From Aeromonas sobria (lineage in GTDB: Bacteria; Pseudomonadota; Gammaproteobacteria; Enterobacterales; Aeromonadaceae), in the NCBI RefSeq assembly GCF_000820145.1, contig NZ_CDBW01000041.1, forward strand, positions 62,001 through 126,000: a stretch of DNA of 64,000 nt, written 5' to 3'. The notes beneath the pieces were generated by a model that saw only the letters and a program-made list of their open reading frames with translations, was not told where the DNA came from and searched no databases. A program made the translations under genes and the position numbers. Positions within the stretch are counted from its first letter, which is position 1. Each line of letters opens with the position of its first letter. Shown here in pieces: positions 1-6,267 of the stretch.

Positions 1-1770
1 GCCAAGGTTGGCGGAGTGCAGCCCCATCAGCCGCTTGATGTCTTCGCCGTAGCAGTTGGCTTGCGCCTCGATCAGGTGCGCCAGCTTGATGGGGTGCTCG
101 GCACGGGTGGCCAGCGCCCCGCCCATGGCTTCGAGGTAGCAGCGAAAGATGGCGTTATCGGCGGCATAACGGGCGGCCTCAAAGCGCGGATCTTGCAACA
201 CCGGCTTGGGTGGCCCCACCAGATCGCCATGCTTCTTGGCGTTGCTGATCCGGCGCAGCTCGCGCCAGACCCCGACCGGGGCACCGCCGATCTGCTGAAA
301 GGATCGAATGCCCCACCAACTTGCCCAGGCGCAGGCATGCCGCGCGCCATGATCTGCAGGGGTGTTGGCCTCTTCGTCGTCACCGACATAGGCGCCGTCG
401 ATGTTCTTGGCGATGTATTTGGCCAGATAACCGGTCGCATCGCCCTTGGTGGGGTCGATCAGCTTCCAGTCGAAACGGGGTTTGATATCGGTAAAGGCGG
501 GGGAGGCGATGGGATTCCGTTCCAGCTCTGCTTTGTCGTTGGTCAGGGCATAGCGCTGCAGGGTGCTGATCACCTTGTTGCGATCGCTCGGGCGCATAAA
601 TAGCAACATGTGCCAGTGTGGCGTGCCGTCGTGGTGCGGCTCGCAGACCCGAAAGCCGTAGACGGGGGCATCATTGCGCTTGAGTGACGCACGGGTGAGG
701 CTCCAGAGCTTGGCCAGATAGGCGCAGGTTTCGCGCGGGGTGGCTCCCTGGTACTTGTCGTTTTCGATGGTTTTGCCGTTGCGTCCTGTCTTCCAGGCGT
801 GAAAGCGGCTCGGGGCTGTCCAGGTGAAGAACACCCCGACATGGCCCTGCTGCTCGGCGTAATCCTCAAAGCCACGCATCCGGGTCATCATCTCGTTGCG
901 GCGGTTGACCGGATTGGAGGTGCTGGCCTCCCAGCAATCCTTCATCGACACGACCAGATCATACCGTTCGTTCATCACCTCCGACTCGGCCAGCCAGCGC
1001 ATCATGGCCCGCTTGCGCTCGCGCACCACCTTCATGGTGGCGTTCGATACATACGCCGACACCCCCTTGCGCACCTTGCCAAGCAGAATATTGATGTGCT
1101 CTTGCAGCCGATCCCAGCAGCGGTTGATGCGCTTCTCCCACCATTTGGCAGAGAGCAGACGTACCATCACGCTCAAGATCCAGTTATCCCTTGCCTCTTC
1201 CGTTTTGAATTTCGGCAGATCGCCGATAAAACCCCACTGATCAGCCGGTTGGCGCACCTCTTCAAAGGTCTGCACCAGATCTGGTTCATTCCCTGCCTTG
1301 ATGCCTTGCTCGATATGGCGCCAGATGGCGGCGGTCTGGTTGGCAAACTGGTGGGCCACTCGCTTGCGCCCTTCGTCATTGCGCATCTGCTGCGGATTAA
1401 CCGGGATAGTGTGGATAAGGCCTCTTACCCACTTGGTGCGCTCACGCAGCCAAATGTTGGCATTGCGGCAGTGGCGGGTGGTGCCATCTTTGCGGCGGCG
1501 CACGTACTGCTTGAATAGGGAAAGAGTGAGCTGAGGTGACAGGCCATCGAGCAGTTGAATGGCCCAGACCAGATCTGATTGGCCGGGCGCACTGACAAAG
1601 GTGGTAGCAAGGTTGATGCCGGGCAGAGAGTTGGCCAAGCTGTCGATGCGCTGGCGCAAGGTCTTCTTTGACAGCGGTAACTGGTTGGGTTTGGGTGTTG
1701 GCAGCCGGGTGATGGCAAAGCCAAATTGGCCAGCCTCAGCGGCTGGCCCTGTGTTGGGTTTGTTACTCAT
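1..1770 (-). CDS. P2 gpA-like phage replication initiator (3' end cut by window edge)
   Basis: The minus-strand frame is open from the ATG at 1770 to base 1, giving 590 residues with no stop, so the C-terminus lies outside the window. Family knowledge: P2 gpA is an HUH endonuclease that nicks the phage origin for rolling-circle replication and stays bound to DNA through a tyrosine. Seen here are an HUH motif PHWHM (H385, H387) and the paired-tyrosine motif GYLAKYIAK (Y448, Y452), in the expected order and spacing. The start overlaps the stop of the preceding small ORF as ATGA, so it is translationally coupled to the early operon. This is the main reason for calling the element P2-like. Whether capsid and tail genes follow to the left cannot be seen. 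Confidence 0.9.
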   Translation of the reverse strand, partial: MSNKPNTGPAAEAGQFGFAITRLPTPKPNQLPLSKKTLRQRIDSLANSLPGINLATTFVSAPGQSDLVWAIQLLDGLSPQLTLSLFKQYVRRRKDGTTRHCRNANIWLRERTKWVRGLIHTIPVNPQQMRNDEGRKRVAHQFANQTAAIWRHIEQGIKAGNEPDLVQTFEEVRQPADQWGFIGDLPKFKTEEARDNWILSVMVRLLSAKWWEKRINRCWDRLQEHINILLGKVRKGVSAYVSNATMKVVRERKRAMMRWLAESEVMNERYDLVVSMKDCWEASTSNPVNRRNEMMTRMRGFEDYAEQQGHVGVFFTWTAPSRFHAWKTGRNGKTIENDKYQGATPRETCAYLAKLWSLTRASLKRNDAPVYGFRVCEPHHDGTPHWHMLLFMRPSDRNKVISTLQRYALTNDKAELERNPIASPAFTDIKPRFDWKLIDPTKGDATGYLAKYIAKNIDGAYVGDDEEANTPADHGARHACAWASWWGIRSFQQIGGAPVGVWRELRRISNAKKHGDLVGPPKPVLQDPRFEAARYAADNAIFRCYLEAMGGALATRAEHPIKLAHLIEAQANCYGEDIKRLMGLHSANLG

Positions 1771-2024
1771 TGGAGATGGTTACTCGACAGCTCGTTGAGG
1801 TCGCGGCGCAGCCCCGTGATCACTGTGGTGGTGTGGGCGCGCAGCTTTCTGGCTGCAGCGCACTGGCGCAGGGTCAGCTCGATGGTGGCCCGTGGTCGTG
1901 GTGAAAGCTGGCGGCACTCGATGAGCTGGCGCTGATATCTGCGCAGGCGTGCACTAACACTGCGCAGGTCTTCCCACCACCAACCTAAGTTCCGTTCCAT
2001 TTCTGATATCAGACGGTGGCTCAT
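1767..2024 (-). CDS. small phage protein, unknown (85 aa)
   Basis: The start MSHRLISEMERN at 2024 follows a good ribosome site (GGGGAG) and overlaps the previous stop as ATGA. The frame is open further upstream but without a supporting start. The protein is rich in Arg, Leu and Gln and probably helical, with a Trp run (GWWW) near residue 12. Its stop overlaps the gpA start as ATGA. I do not recognise the family; the place just upstream of gpA suggests an accessory early gene. Confidence 0.6.
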   Translation of the reverse strand: MSHRLISEMERNLGWWWEDLRSVSARLRRYQRQLIECRQLSPRPRATIELTLRQCAAARKLRAHTTTVITGLRRDLNELSSNHLQ

Positions 2025-2332
2025 TTGATGATCTCCCCCTGTCCATGCAGTGGTGCGCACTCGGCCCACCACTCGGCAATTTCCCGGGCCAGCGCCAACT
2101 CCACATTGGCTACGGCCAACCAATACACAGTGCGCATAGCCCCCAGCGCTAACAGTTCGGCCGCTTGATCCCGGTTGCCTCTGGCATCGCTGCCCGCGGC
2201 GATAAACTCGGCGCGGGCAGCAAACCAGTGAGTGGCCAGCTGGCTGACTGGTTTGGTGGGCTGCATATGCGCGGGGCCGGCTTCGCCCTGCGCTTGTTGA
2301 GCGTCCAGCTCAAACAGCTCTAAATTGCTCAT
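2021..2332 (-). CDS. small phage protein, unknown (103 aa)
   Basis: The chosen start MSNLELFELD at 2332 has GAGG about 7 nt upstream. An in-frame ATG at 2344 would add four residues. The protein is Ala- and Glu-rich and probably all-helical, with a segment (VYWLAVANVELALAREIAEWW) reminiscent of small P2-family early proteins of unknown role. It overlaps both neighbours by a few bases, so it belongs to one polycistronic message. No catalytic motif is visible. Confidence 0.6.
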   Translation of the reverse strand: MSNLELFELDAQQAQGEAGPAHMQPTKPVSQLATHWFAARAEFIAAGSDARGNRDQAAELLALGAMRTVYWLAVANVELALAREIAEWWAECAPLHGQGEIIK

Positions 2333-2510
2333 CACATGCCTCATCTATGGCGTGGAAGTTCGGCTCATCGATGACGATATGGCTCGCCTCGATCCGGATA
2401 GAGATACCGAGCTCGCCCCCGCAGCAGAGCGGGGCGGTCGGCAGCAGGTGCGGCTCGTTTTGGGCCAACCACGTTTTCAGGCTGGCCAGGGTGAACAGCG
2501 TGGTGCTCAT
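2310..2510 (-). CDS. small phage protein, unknown (66 aa)
   Basis: The ATG at 2510 overlaps the upstream stop (ATGA). The end overlaps the next ORF by about 20 bases, tight packing typical of phage early operons. The sequence has a CCGG stretch near residue 29 but no paired Cys motif that would support a zinc site. Function is unknown. Confidence 0.55.
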   Translation of the reverse strand: MSTTLFTLASLKTWLAQNEPHLLPTAPLCCGGELGISIRIEASHIVIDEPNFHAIDEACDEQFRAV

Positions 2511-2713
2511 GCCTCATCCCCCATCACCAAATCGTCATCGAGCAGATCTGCCTGCTTGCTGGTTACCACCAGTTGCACCTGGATGTATTCATCCCCCGAG
2601 TAGAGTTCGCCCAGGGCGATGCGGTTATCTTCGGCGCGGGCGGCAAACATCTCGGCCAGTAGTCCCTCGATCACCTTGGGTGCCTGGCTGGCAATCTTGA
2701 TGGCGTCACTCAT
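2507..2713 (-). CDS. small acidic phage protein, unknown (68 aa)
   Basis: The start MSDAIKIASQ at 2713 has a strong ribosome site (GGAGGA). The longer upstream frame reads through another gene and is unlikely. The protein is acidic, particularly at the C-terminus (DLLDDDLVMGDEA). It is overlapped at both ends by neighbours in the operon. No recognisable domain. Confidence 0.6.
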   Translation of the reverse strand: MSDAIKIASQAPKVIEGLLAEMFAARAEDNRIALGELYSGDEYIQVQLVVTSKQADLLDDDLVMGDEA

Positions 2714-2910
2714 GGGCAGATCCTCCGGTTGAGGTGGTGAAACAGCTGGTGCCAGCGCAAGGACTGCTGCGCCTGGACTAACAGGGATTTGCCCTCTGAT
2801 CTGCGATAGATAAAGGAGGAAGGGCGGGCTTTGGCTGTCAGCCGTTGCTGAAGGCGCGGCAGTTCGGTCAGCGCCTCCTGTTCTGATACGGGATGGAAGA
2901 GCCGCTTCAT
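2710..2910 (-). CDS. small basic phage protein, unknown (66 aa)
   Basis: The start MKRLFHPVSEQEALTEL at 2910 overlaps the stop of the HTH gene upstream. The product is basic (several Arg/Lys in the middle and at the C-terminus, ending NRRICP), which would fit a nucleic-acid contact, but no family is recognised. Its stop overlaps the next start. Confidence 0.55.
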   Translation of the reverse strand: MKRLFHPVSEQEALTELPRLQQRLTAKARPSSFIYRRSEGKSLLVQAQQSLRWHQLFHHLNRRICP

Positions 2911-3167
2911 GGCTGCACCTCCGGCGTGGCAATGCCAGTCAGCAGCCACTGGCTGTACTGGTTCAGCGTTGGATGGTTGGCGATCAGCAGTAACAGGCCA
3001 CCGCCAATCTCGCGGTATCCCAGCTCGTAGTTCTTGAGCGTGGTGGGCGGAATGCCCAGCAGATCGGCAAACTTGGGGCGGCTTAGGTCCAACTGCTCCC
3101 GCAACTGGCGCAGGCGCTTGGCGGCATGGTGGTTCAGCAGGTTGATGTGAGTCGGTTGTGCGGTCAT
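2907..3167 (-). CDS. small HTH (XRE-like) phage regulator
   Basis: 86 aa from MTAQPTHINL at 3167, preceded by AAGGAG; the longer frame has no supporting site. Residues about 20-50 (RLRQLREQLDLSRPKFADLLGI then TTLKNYELG, with a short gap) read as a helix-turn-helix of the XRE/Cro type: R-x-x-L-D-x-S-x-x-x-x-A-x-x-L-G-I followed by a recognition helix. This suggests a third DNA-binding regulator besides Cro-like and CI, with unknown target. It sits inside the minus-strand early operon, so it would be made after induction. Confidence 0.6.
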   Translation of the reverse strand: MTAQPTHINLLNHHAAKRLRQLREQLDLSRPKFADLLGIPPTTLKNYELGYREIGGGLLLLIANHPTLNQYSQWLLTGIATPEVQP

Positions 3168-3169
3168 GG

Positions 3170-3358
3170 TCAGGCTCCTTGTTGAGCTGTGCAGGGATGG
3201 ATGCAGCTGAACAGGGAGGCCCACGCCAGCGCAGTGGAACGCTCGGCGAGCGCAATACCATCAGGATGTTGGGTAAGACGGGCGCCATACCGGCCCGTCA
3301 GCTTGCGTTGTTGGATGCGAAGGTTGCGCAGCGCGCAGGGGATCGCTAAAGTTGCCAT
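3170..3358 (-). CDS. small phage protein, unknown (62 aa)
   Basis: Starts at 3358 with GAGGAA about 7 nt upstream and stops 2 nt before the HTH gene start. Basic N-terminal half (NLRIQQRKLTGRYGARL), no domain recognised. Kept as a gene because of its ribosome site and close spacing, but it could be spurious. Confidence 0.45.
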   Translation of the reverse strand: MATLAIPCALRNLRIQQRKLTGRYGARLTQHPDGIALAERSTALAWASLFSCIHPCTAQQGA

Positions 3359-3387
3359 GTCGACTTCCTCGTACGTTGTTGATAAAT

Positions 3388-3425
3388 GCCCGCTTGGAGT
3401 TGCTGCTCCGTTAAGCGGGCTTTTT
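3388..3425. terminator. nested hairpin with T-run
   Basis: GCCCGCTT (3388-3395) pairs with AAGCGGGC (3413-3420), with an inner GGAG/CTCC pair and TTTTT at 3421-3425. The T-run is on the plus side, while the flanking genes run minus and the stop of the 152-aa gene lies inside it. It may block antisense transcription or act as an intercistronic structure. Confidence 0.5.
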
Positions 3426-3882
3426 ATTGCCCGATTGCGCGCGGGCCCTGTTGGCTCATCGCAACAGCTGCCGCGATTGCGCGCCGCTGTTTCAGCTTTG
3501 CGGCCCGCTCCTTCTTCTCCCGCTCGATATCCCCGCTAGCGCGGGTGATGGGCGCCGGGTGCCACACCTTGCTGTCACAGCCGCCGCGAAACTCCCCCTG
3601 ATAATCCAGCTCCAGCACCGCCAGGCGGATCGCCTCGCGCTGCGCATGGGGCAGGGTGGACAAGGTTGCGGTCATCAGCTGGCCGCGTGACTGACGGGCG
3701 ATGGTGCAGATGGCGGCCTTCTTGGCGGCACTGATGGCCAGCCAGTCGGTATCCAGACTGCTGCGGGTCTTGCCGAACAACTCGCGCAGCAGCATGCAGC
3801 CCGCTGTGTTCATGGCGACCTGTTCCGCAGGCGTCAGGCCTGCCAGATTGCGTTCGTCGTGATTGATGTGTTGTTGTTGCAT
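3424..3882 (-). CDS. phage hypothetical protein (152 aa)
   Basis: The ATG at 3882 is preceded by GGAG at good spacing. The protein looks soluble and mostly helical, with a charged basic segment near residues 118-135 (EREKKERAAKLKQRRA) likely forming a helix or coiled coil. I do not recognise the family. It lies between the Ogr-like gene and the array of tiny ORFs, and its stop abuts a strong hairpin. Confidence 0.6.
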   Translation of the reverse strand: MQQQHINHDERNLAGLTPAEQVAMNTAGCMLLRELFGKTRSSLDTDWLAISAAKKAAICTIARQSRGQLMTATLSTLPHAQREAIRLAVLELDYQGEFRGGCDSKVWHPAPITRASGDIEREKKERAAKLKQRRAIAAAVAMSQQGPRAIGQ

Positions 3883-3930
3883 GCGGGTTTCTCCTTCACC
3901 TGGGCGCAGAAGTTGGTGGCCAGTGACGGG

Positions 3931-4155
3931 TCACTGGGCCACCTCTTTCACCCTGCGCGGGACAATGGGCAGCACAATGGCCGGATTGGGCATGGCACTT
4001 GGGCTGATGGTTGCGATGATTTCGAACCCCGCCTTGAAGGTGTGGCCGCAATCCACATTGCTGCATTGGTAAGTAGCGATGCCGCAAAGCGGGCTCATCC
4101 GGGTGGATGTGCGAGTGCTGGCGCGGGCACCACAGTGGGGGCAAATCAGTCTCAT
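3931..4155 (-). CDS. ogr: Ogr/Delta-type zinc-finger transcription activator
   Basis: 74 aa from MRLICPHCGA at 4155, with AGGAG just upstream; an in-frame ATG at 4203 lies inside the preceding gene. Family knowledge: Ogr of P2 and Delta of P4 are about 72-residue zinc-binding activators of phage late promoters. Visible ligands are C5 and C8 (CPHC) and C31 and C36 (CSNVDC), matching the C-x2-C...C-x4-C pattern of the family, followed by the conserved GHTF. In P2 itself ogr is near the tail genes; here it is inside the early operon, an arrangement worth noting. It would switch on late genes located left of the window. Confidence 0.85.
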   Translation of the reverse strand: MRLICPHCGARASTRTSTRMSPLCGIATYQCSNVDCGHTFKAGFEIIATISPSAMPNPAIVLPIVPRRVKEVAQ

Positions 4156-4163
4156 GGGTTCTC

Positions 4164-4673
4164 CTAAGCTCCGGCCGCCATGCGCGCCATATCCAGCGCA
4201 CAAGACAGAGAGGGAATGGCTTGGTATTTGTGCTCGATCTCGGTGATCAGCAGGGCGAGGTTGCCCATGGCTGCCGTCGCCGCCCCGACCAGCGCATTGC
4301 GCTGCCCCTTGGTGACGCGGCCGCTCTCTACCACTGTCAGCGCCTGCGCGCCGAGCCCGGCTACCTTGGCCGTGGTGTCGATCACTTGATGGGCCAGACT
4401 TGGGCCCTTCTCCGATTCGGGGATGGCAATGGCCGTCAGGCCACAGCAGAACAGGGCGCCATCGAACAGGGTTTCATCACCATCACTCGCCTGGGTGATG
4501 GCAATCAGCTCGGCCACGGTCAGTTCGTGGGGCTGATCTGGGTTTAACTTGTTGCGCAGGGTCTGCGGGTTCATGCCTGCCAGCTCGGCGATCTCGGCCA
4601 CGTTTTGGTTAGCCGTAAAGCGCTGGCAGGCACTGATCCAGTGCGGATGTTTGTTGGTGCTATCCGTAAACAT
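4164..4673 (-). CDS. phage regulatory protein CII-like
   Basis: 169 aa, start at 4673 with GGAGAA upstream. Residues about 10-60 read as an HTH: a search for paired helices finds NVAEIAELAGMNPQTLRNKL followed by HELTVAELIAIT, the layout of the CII/CP76-type regulators of P2-like and HP1-like phages, which act in the lysis-lysogeny decision. The C-terminal half is Ala-rich and helical, likely for oligomerisation. It lies immediately after the Cox-like gene. The family call is from recognition of overall layout, not from a search. Confidence 0.75.
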   Translation of the reverse strand: MFTDSTNKHPHWISACQRFTANQNVAEIAELAGMNPQTLRNKLNPDQPHELTVAELIAITQASDGDETLFDGALFCCGLTAIAIPESEKGPSLAHQVIDTTAKVAGLGAQALTVVESGRVTKGQRNALVGAATAAMGNLALLITEIEHKYQAIPSLSCALDMARMAAGA

Positions 4674-4710
4674 GTGAAGTTCTCCTTGACCCGTTATGGT
4701 GTCTGTAGGT

Positions 4711-4980
4711 TCACGCGAGCGTCATGGTGACGTAGCGCTCGGCCTGGTAACGGGCCTGCAGGAACAGGGCGTACAGATTGACCTCGCGCGGTGCGCCCGG
4801 GCCGTCTTGCAAGATGGGCAACTGGCCGCGATCGGCGCGTTTCTTGATGGCCCCAATGCTCATGCCTTGGCGCTTGGCATACTCCTCCAGGCTTTCGCTG
4901 ACGCGATTGCCAAAGGGGTAATCAAGCGGCAACTGGCTTACATCGCTGGGGATGCGGATAGGTTTGATTCGAGTAGTCAT
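4711..4980 (-). CDS. Cox-like excisionase/repressor
   Basis: 89 aa from MTTRIKPIRI at 4980, with AAGGAT upstream. The middle (EEYAKRQGMSIGAIKKR then ADRGQLPI) matches the winged-helix pattern of P2 Cox, in which a short HTH is followed by a D-x-G-x-L-P wing. Family knowledge: Cox directs excision and represses the lysogenic promoter. The C-terminus (EVNLYALFLQARYQAERY) also resembles Cox proteins. Location directly after the Cro-like gene fits. A general DNA-binding role is more certain than excision, and the integrase of this prophage is broken. Confidence 0.7.
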   Translation of the reverse strand: MTTRIKPIRIPSDVSQLPLDYPFGNRVSESLEEYAKRQGMSIGAIKKRADRGQLPILQDGPGAPREVNLYALFLQARYQAERYVTMTLA

Positions 4981-5001
4981 GATGAATCCTTCTTAGGGGG
5001 T

Positions 5002-5313
5002 TCAAACACACGGGGTGGGTTGTGGCGGTGCGCTATTTGAAAGGGCCGTTGCAGTCGCGATAGCCCGTTTCACGCTCGGAAAATTTTGTGGAGAGGTGGC
5101 CGCATCGACGCGTTGAGTGACTCGCGAAGAGTCGGTCTGCGCTGATGCAGTGGGCTCGGCTTTGAGTTGGCCACAGGTCAGCACCTCTATTTGGTAGGAA
5201 CGTAACTCAGGGACTTTCTCTTTCCACTGAGAGATCGCCTGCGTCTTCACTCCTAAGGCTTTTGCTAGAGGGGCTATCCCCCCGAAATGTGCTATTGCAT
5301 CTGCTGTATTCAT
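5002..5313 (-). CDS. Cro-like repressor, first gene of the early operon
   Basis: 103 aa from MNTADAIAHFGG at 5313, with GAGGTG upstream; a GTG at 5322 would add three residues but would overlap that site. The N-terminal 40 residues are a compact HTH of the YdaS/Cro type (AIAHFGGIAPLAKALGVK then QAISQWK). The C-terminal half is Ser/Thr/Pro-rich and probably disordered. Divergent from the CI repressor and separated by about 125 bp of operator-like DNA, the position expected for Cro. Confidence 0.75.
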   Translation of the reverse strand: MNTADAIAHFGGIAPLAKALGVKTQAISQWKEKVPELRSYQIEVLTCGQLKAEPTASAQTDSSRVTQRVDAATSPQNFPSVKRAIATATALSNSAPPQPTPCV

Positions 5314-5322
5314 GCTCTTCAC

Positions 5323-5448
5323 CTCGATAGTTAACTAACTTACGAAACTTACTTTACGATCGAAATGCAGATGCTCGCAAGTTAATTTACCCAAAAGGTA
5401 AATCAAATTACGTAATTTGGGGTGTAATCTCTCTTACATGAACGTAAG
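5323..5448. promoter_or_regulatory. CI/Cro genetic switch with palindromic operators
   Basis: The divergent intergenic stretch contains ATTTACC-N5-GGTAAAT (5385-5403), the perfect palindrome AAATTACGTAATTT (5405-5418) and CTTAC-N6-GTAAG across the CI start (5433-5448), plus direct TTAC-type half sites (AACTTACG, AAACTTAC) at 5338-5353. The shared TTAC/GTAA core suggests one protein binds several sites. Which repressor binds which site is inference. Confidence 0.7.
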
Positions 5449-6127
5449 CGAACGCATTAAAGCCCGGCGATCAGCCTGTGGGTTTACACAAGAACAGCTA
5501 GCTGCCCGAGTTGGTGTAACGAGGGTGGCTGTTAGCCATTGGGAGAGGGGAGGGGCTGAACCAAAAGGCCGCTACCTCAATGATTTGGCGGAGGCGTTGG
5601 AAGTTACCGTTGATTGGCTTCTGACTGGAACTGGTCTTGACCAGACAACACACCAGCCCTTACCCGGTTATCACAACGTCGAACCAGCGGTGATACTGCC
5701 CGGCAAGCGGATCCCTGTGCTCAGCTATGTCCAGGCGGGCAATTGGCGCGAGATGTGCGAGCAGGCCAGCAACTTCGATGGCAATGTCGAATTCGTAGCA
5801 GCAAGTAGCGAGATTGGCCCGTACGGCTTTGGCCTGTGGCTCCGTGGTGATTCCATGGTGCCGCTGTTCAAGGAAGGGGATCTCATCATCGTTGATCCAG
5901 ACGAAGGACCCCAGCCAGGGGATTACGTCGTTGCCAAGAACGGCAGCGGTGAGGCCACCTTCAAAAAATACCGGCCTCGCGGAATTGATGAGAATGGTCA
6001 AGAGGTGTTTGAGCTGGTCCCCCTCAACGACGATTACCCCACCATGCATTCCGACCGACAGCACATCCAGATCATCGGGGTGATGGTAGAACACAGATCA
6101 TATAGAAAAAGACAAACGGGGCGCTAA
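5438..6127 (+). CDS. prophage CI repressor with S24 autoprotease domain
   Basis: 229 aa from MNVSERIKAR at 5438; an in-frame start at 5417 lies inside an operator. Residues 1-62 are an XRE HTH (TQEQLAARVGVTRVAVSHWE). The C-terminal half is a LexA/CI-type S24 peptidase: Ala100-Gly101 is the likely cleavage site (VQAG), S139 in GDSM is the nucleophile and K176 (ATFKK) the general base. Family knowledge: RecA filaments stimulate self-cleavage on DNA damage and induce the prophage. It is divergent from the Cro-like gene and is followed by its own terminator. All catalytic residues look intact, so repressor and SOS response appear functional even though the integrase is not. Confidence 0.92.
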   Translation: MNVSERIKARRSACGFTQEQLAARVGVTRVAVSHWERGGAEPKGRYLNDLAEALEVTVDWLLTGTGLDQTTHQPLPGYHNVEPAVILPGKRIPVLSYVQAGNWREMCEQASNFDGNVEFVAASSEIGPYGFGLWLRGDSMVPLFKEGDLIIVDPDEGPQPGDYVVAKNGSGEATFKKYRPRGIDENGQEVFELVPLNDDYPTMHSDRQHIQIIGVMVEHRSYRKRQTGR

Positions 6128-6140
6128 TGCGCCCTTTTTT
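6119..6140 (+). terminator. terminator of the CI gene
   Basis: GGGCGC-TAAT-GCGCCC followed by six T. The CI stop codon lies in the loop. Confidence 0.85.
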
Positions 6141-6267
6141 GTTGGGGGATGGTTGCAGTTGAACTGCTATCGATAATTCATAAACGAGCTTGATGTTGTA
6201 GCCCAATTTGTAAAACCGCGGGTATAAATAACTTCAAAAACAACTTGGTGCGATCGGAGGGCTGCAG

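Noticed and set aside
16-603. Plus-strand open frame of 195 codons at the left edge
   Set aside because: It is the shadow of the gpA gene, whose minus-strand frame carries the HUH and tyrosine motifs.
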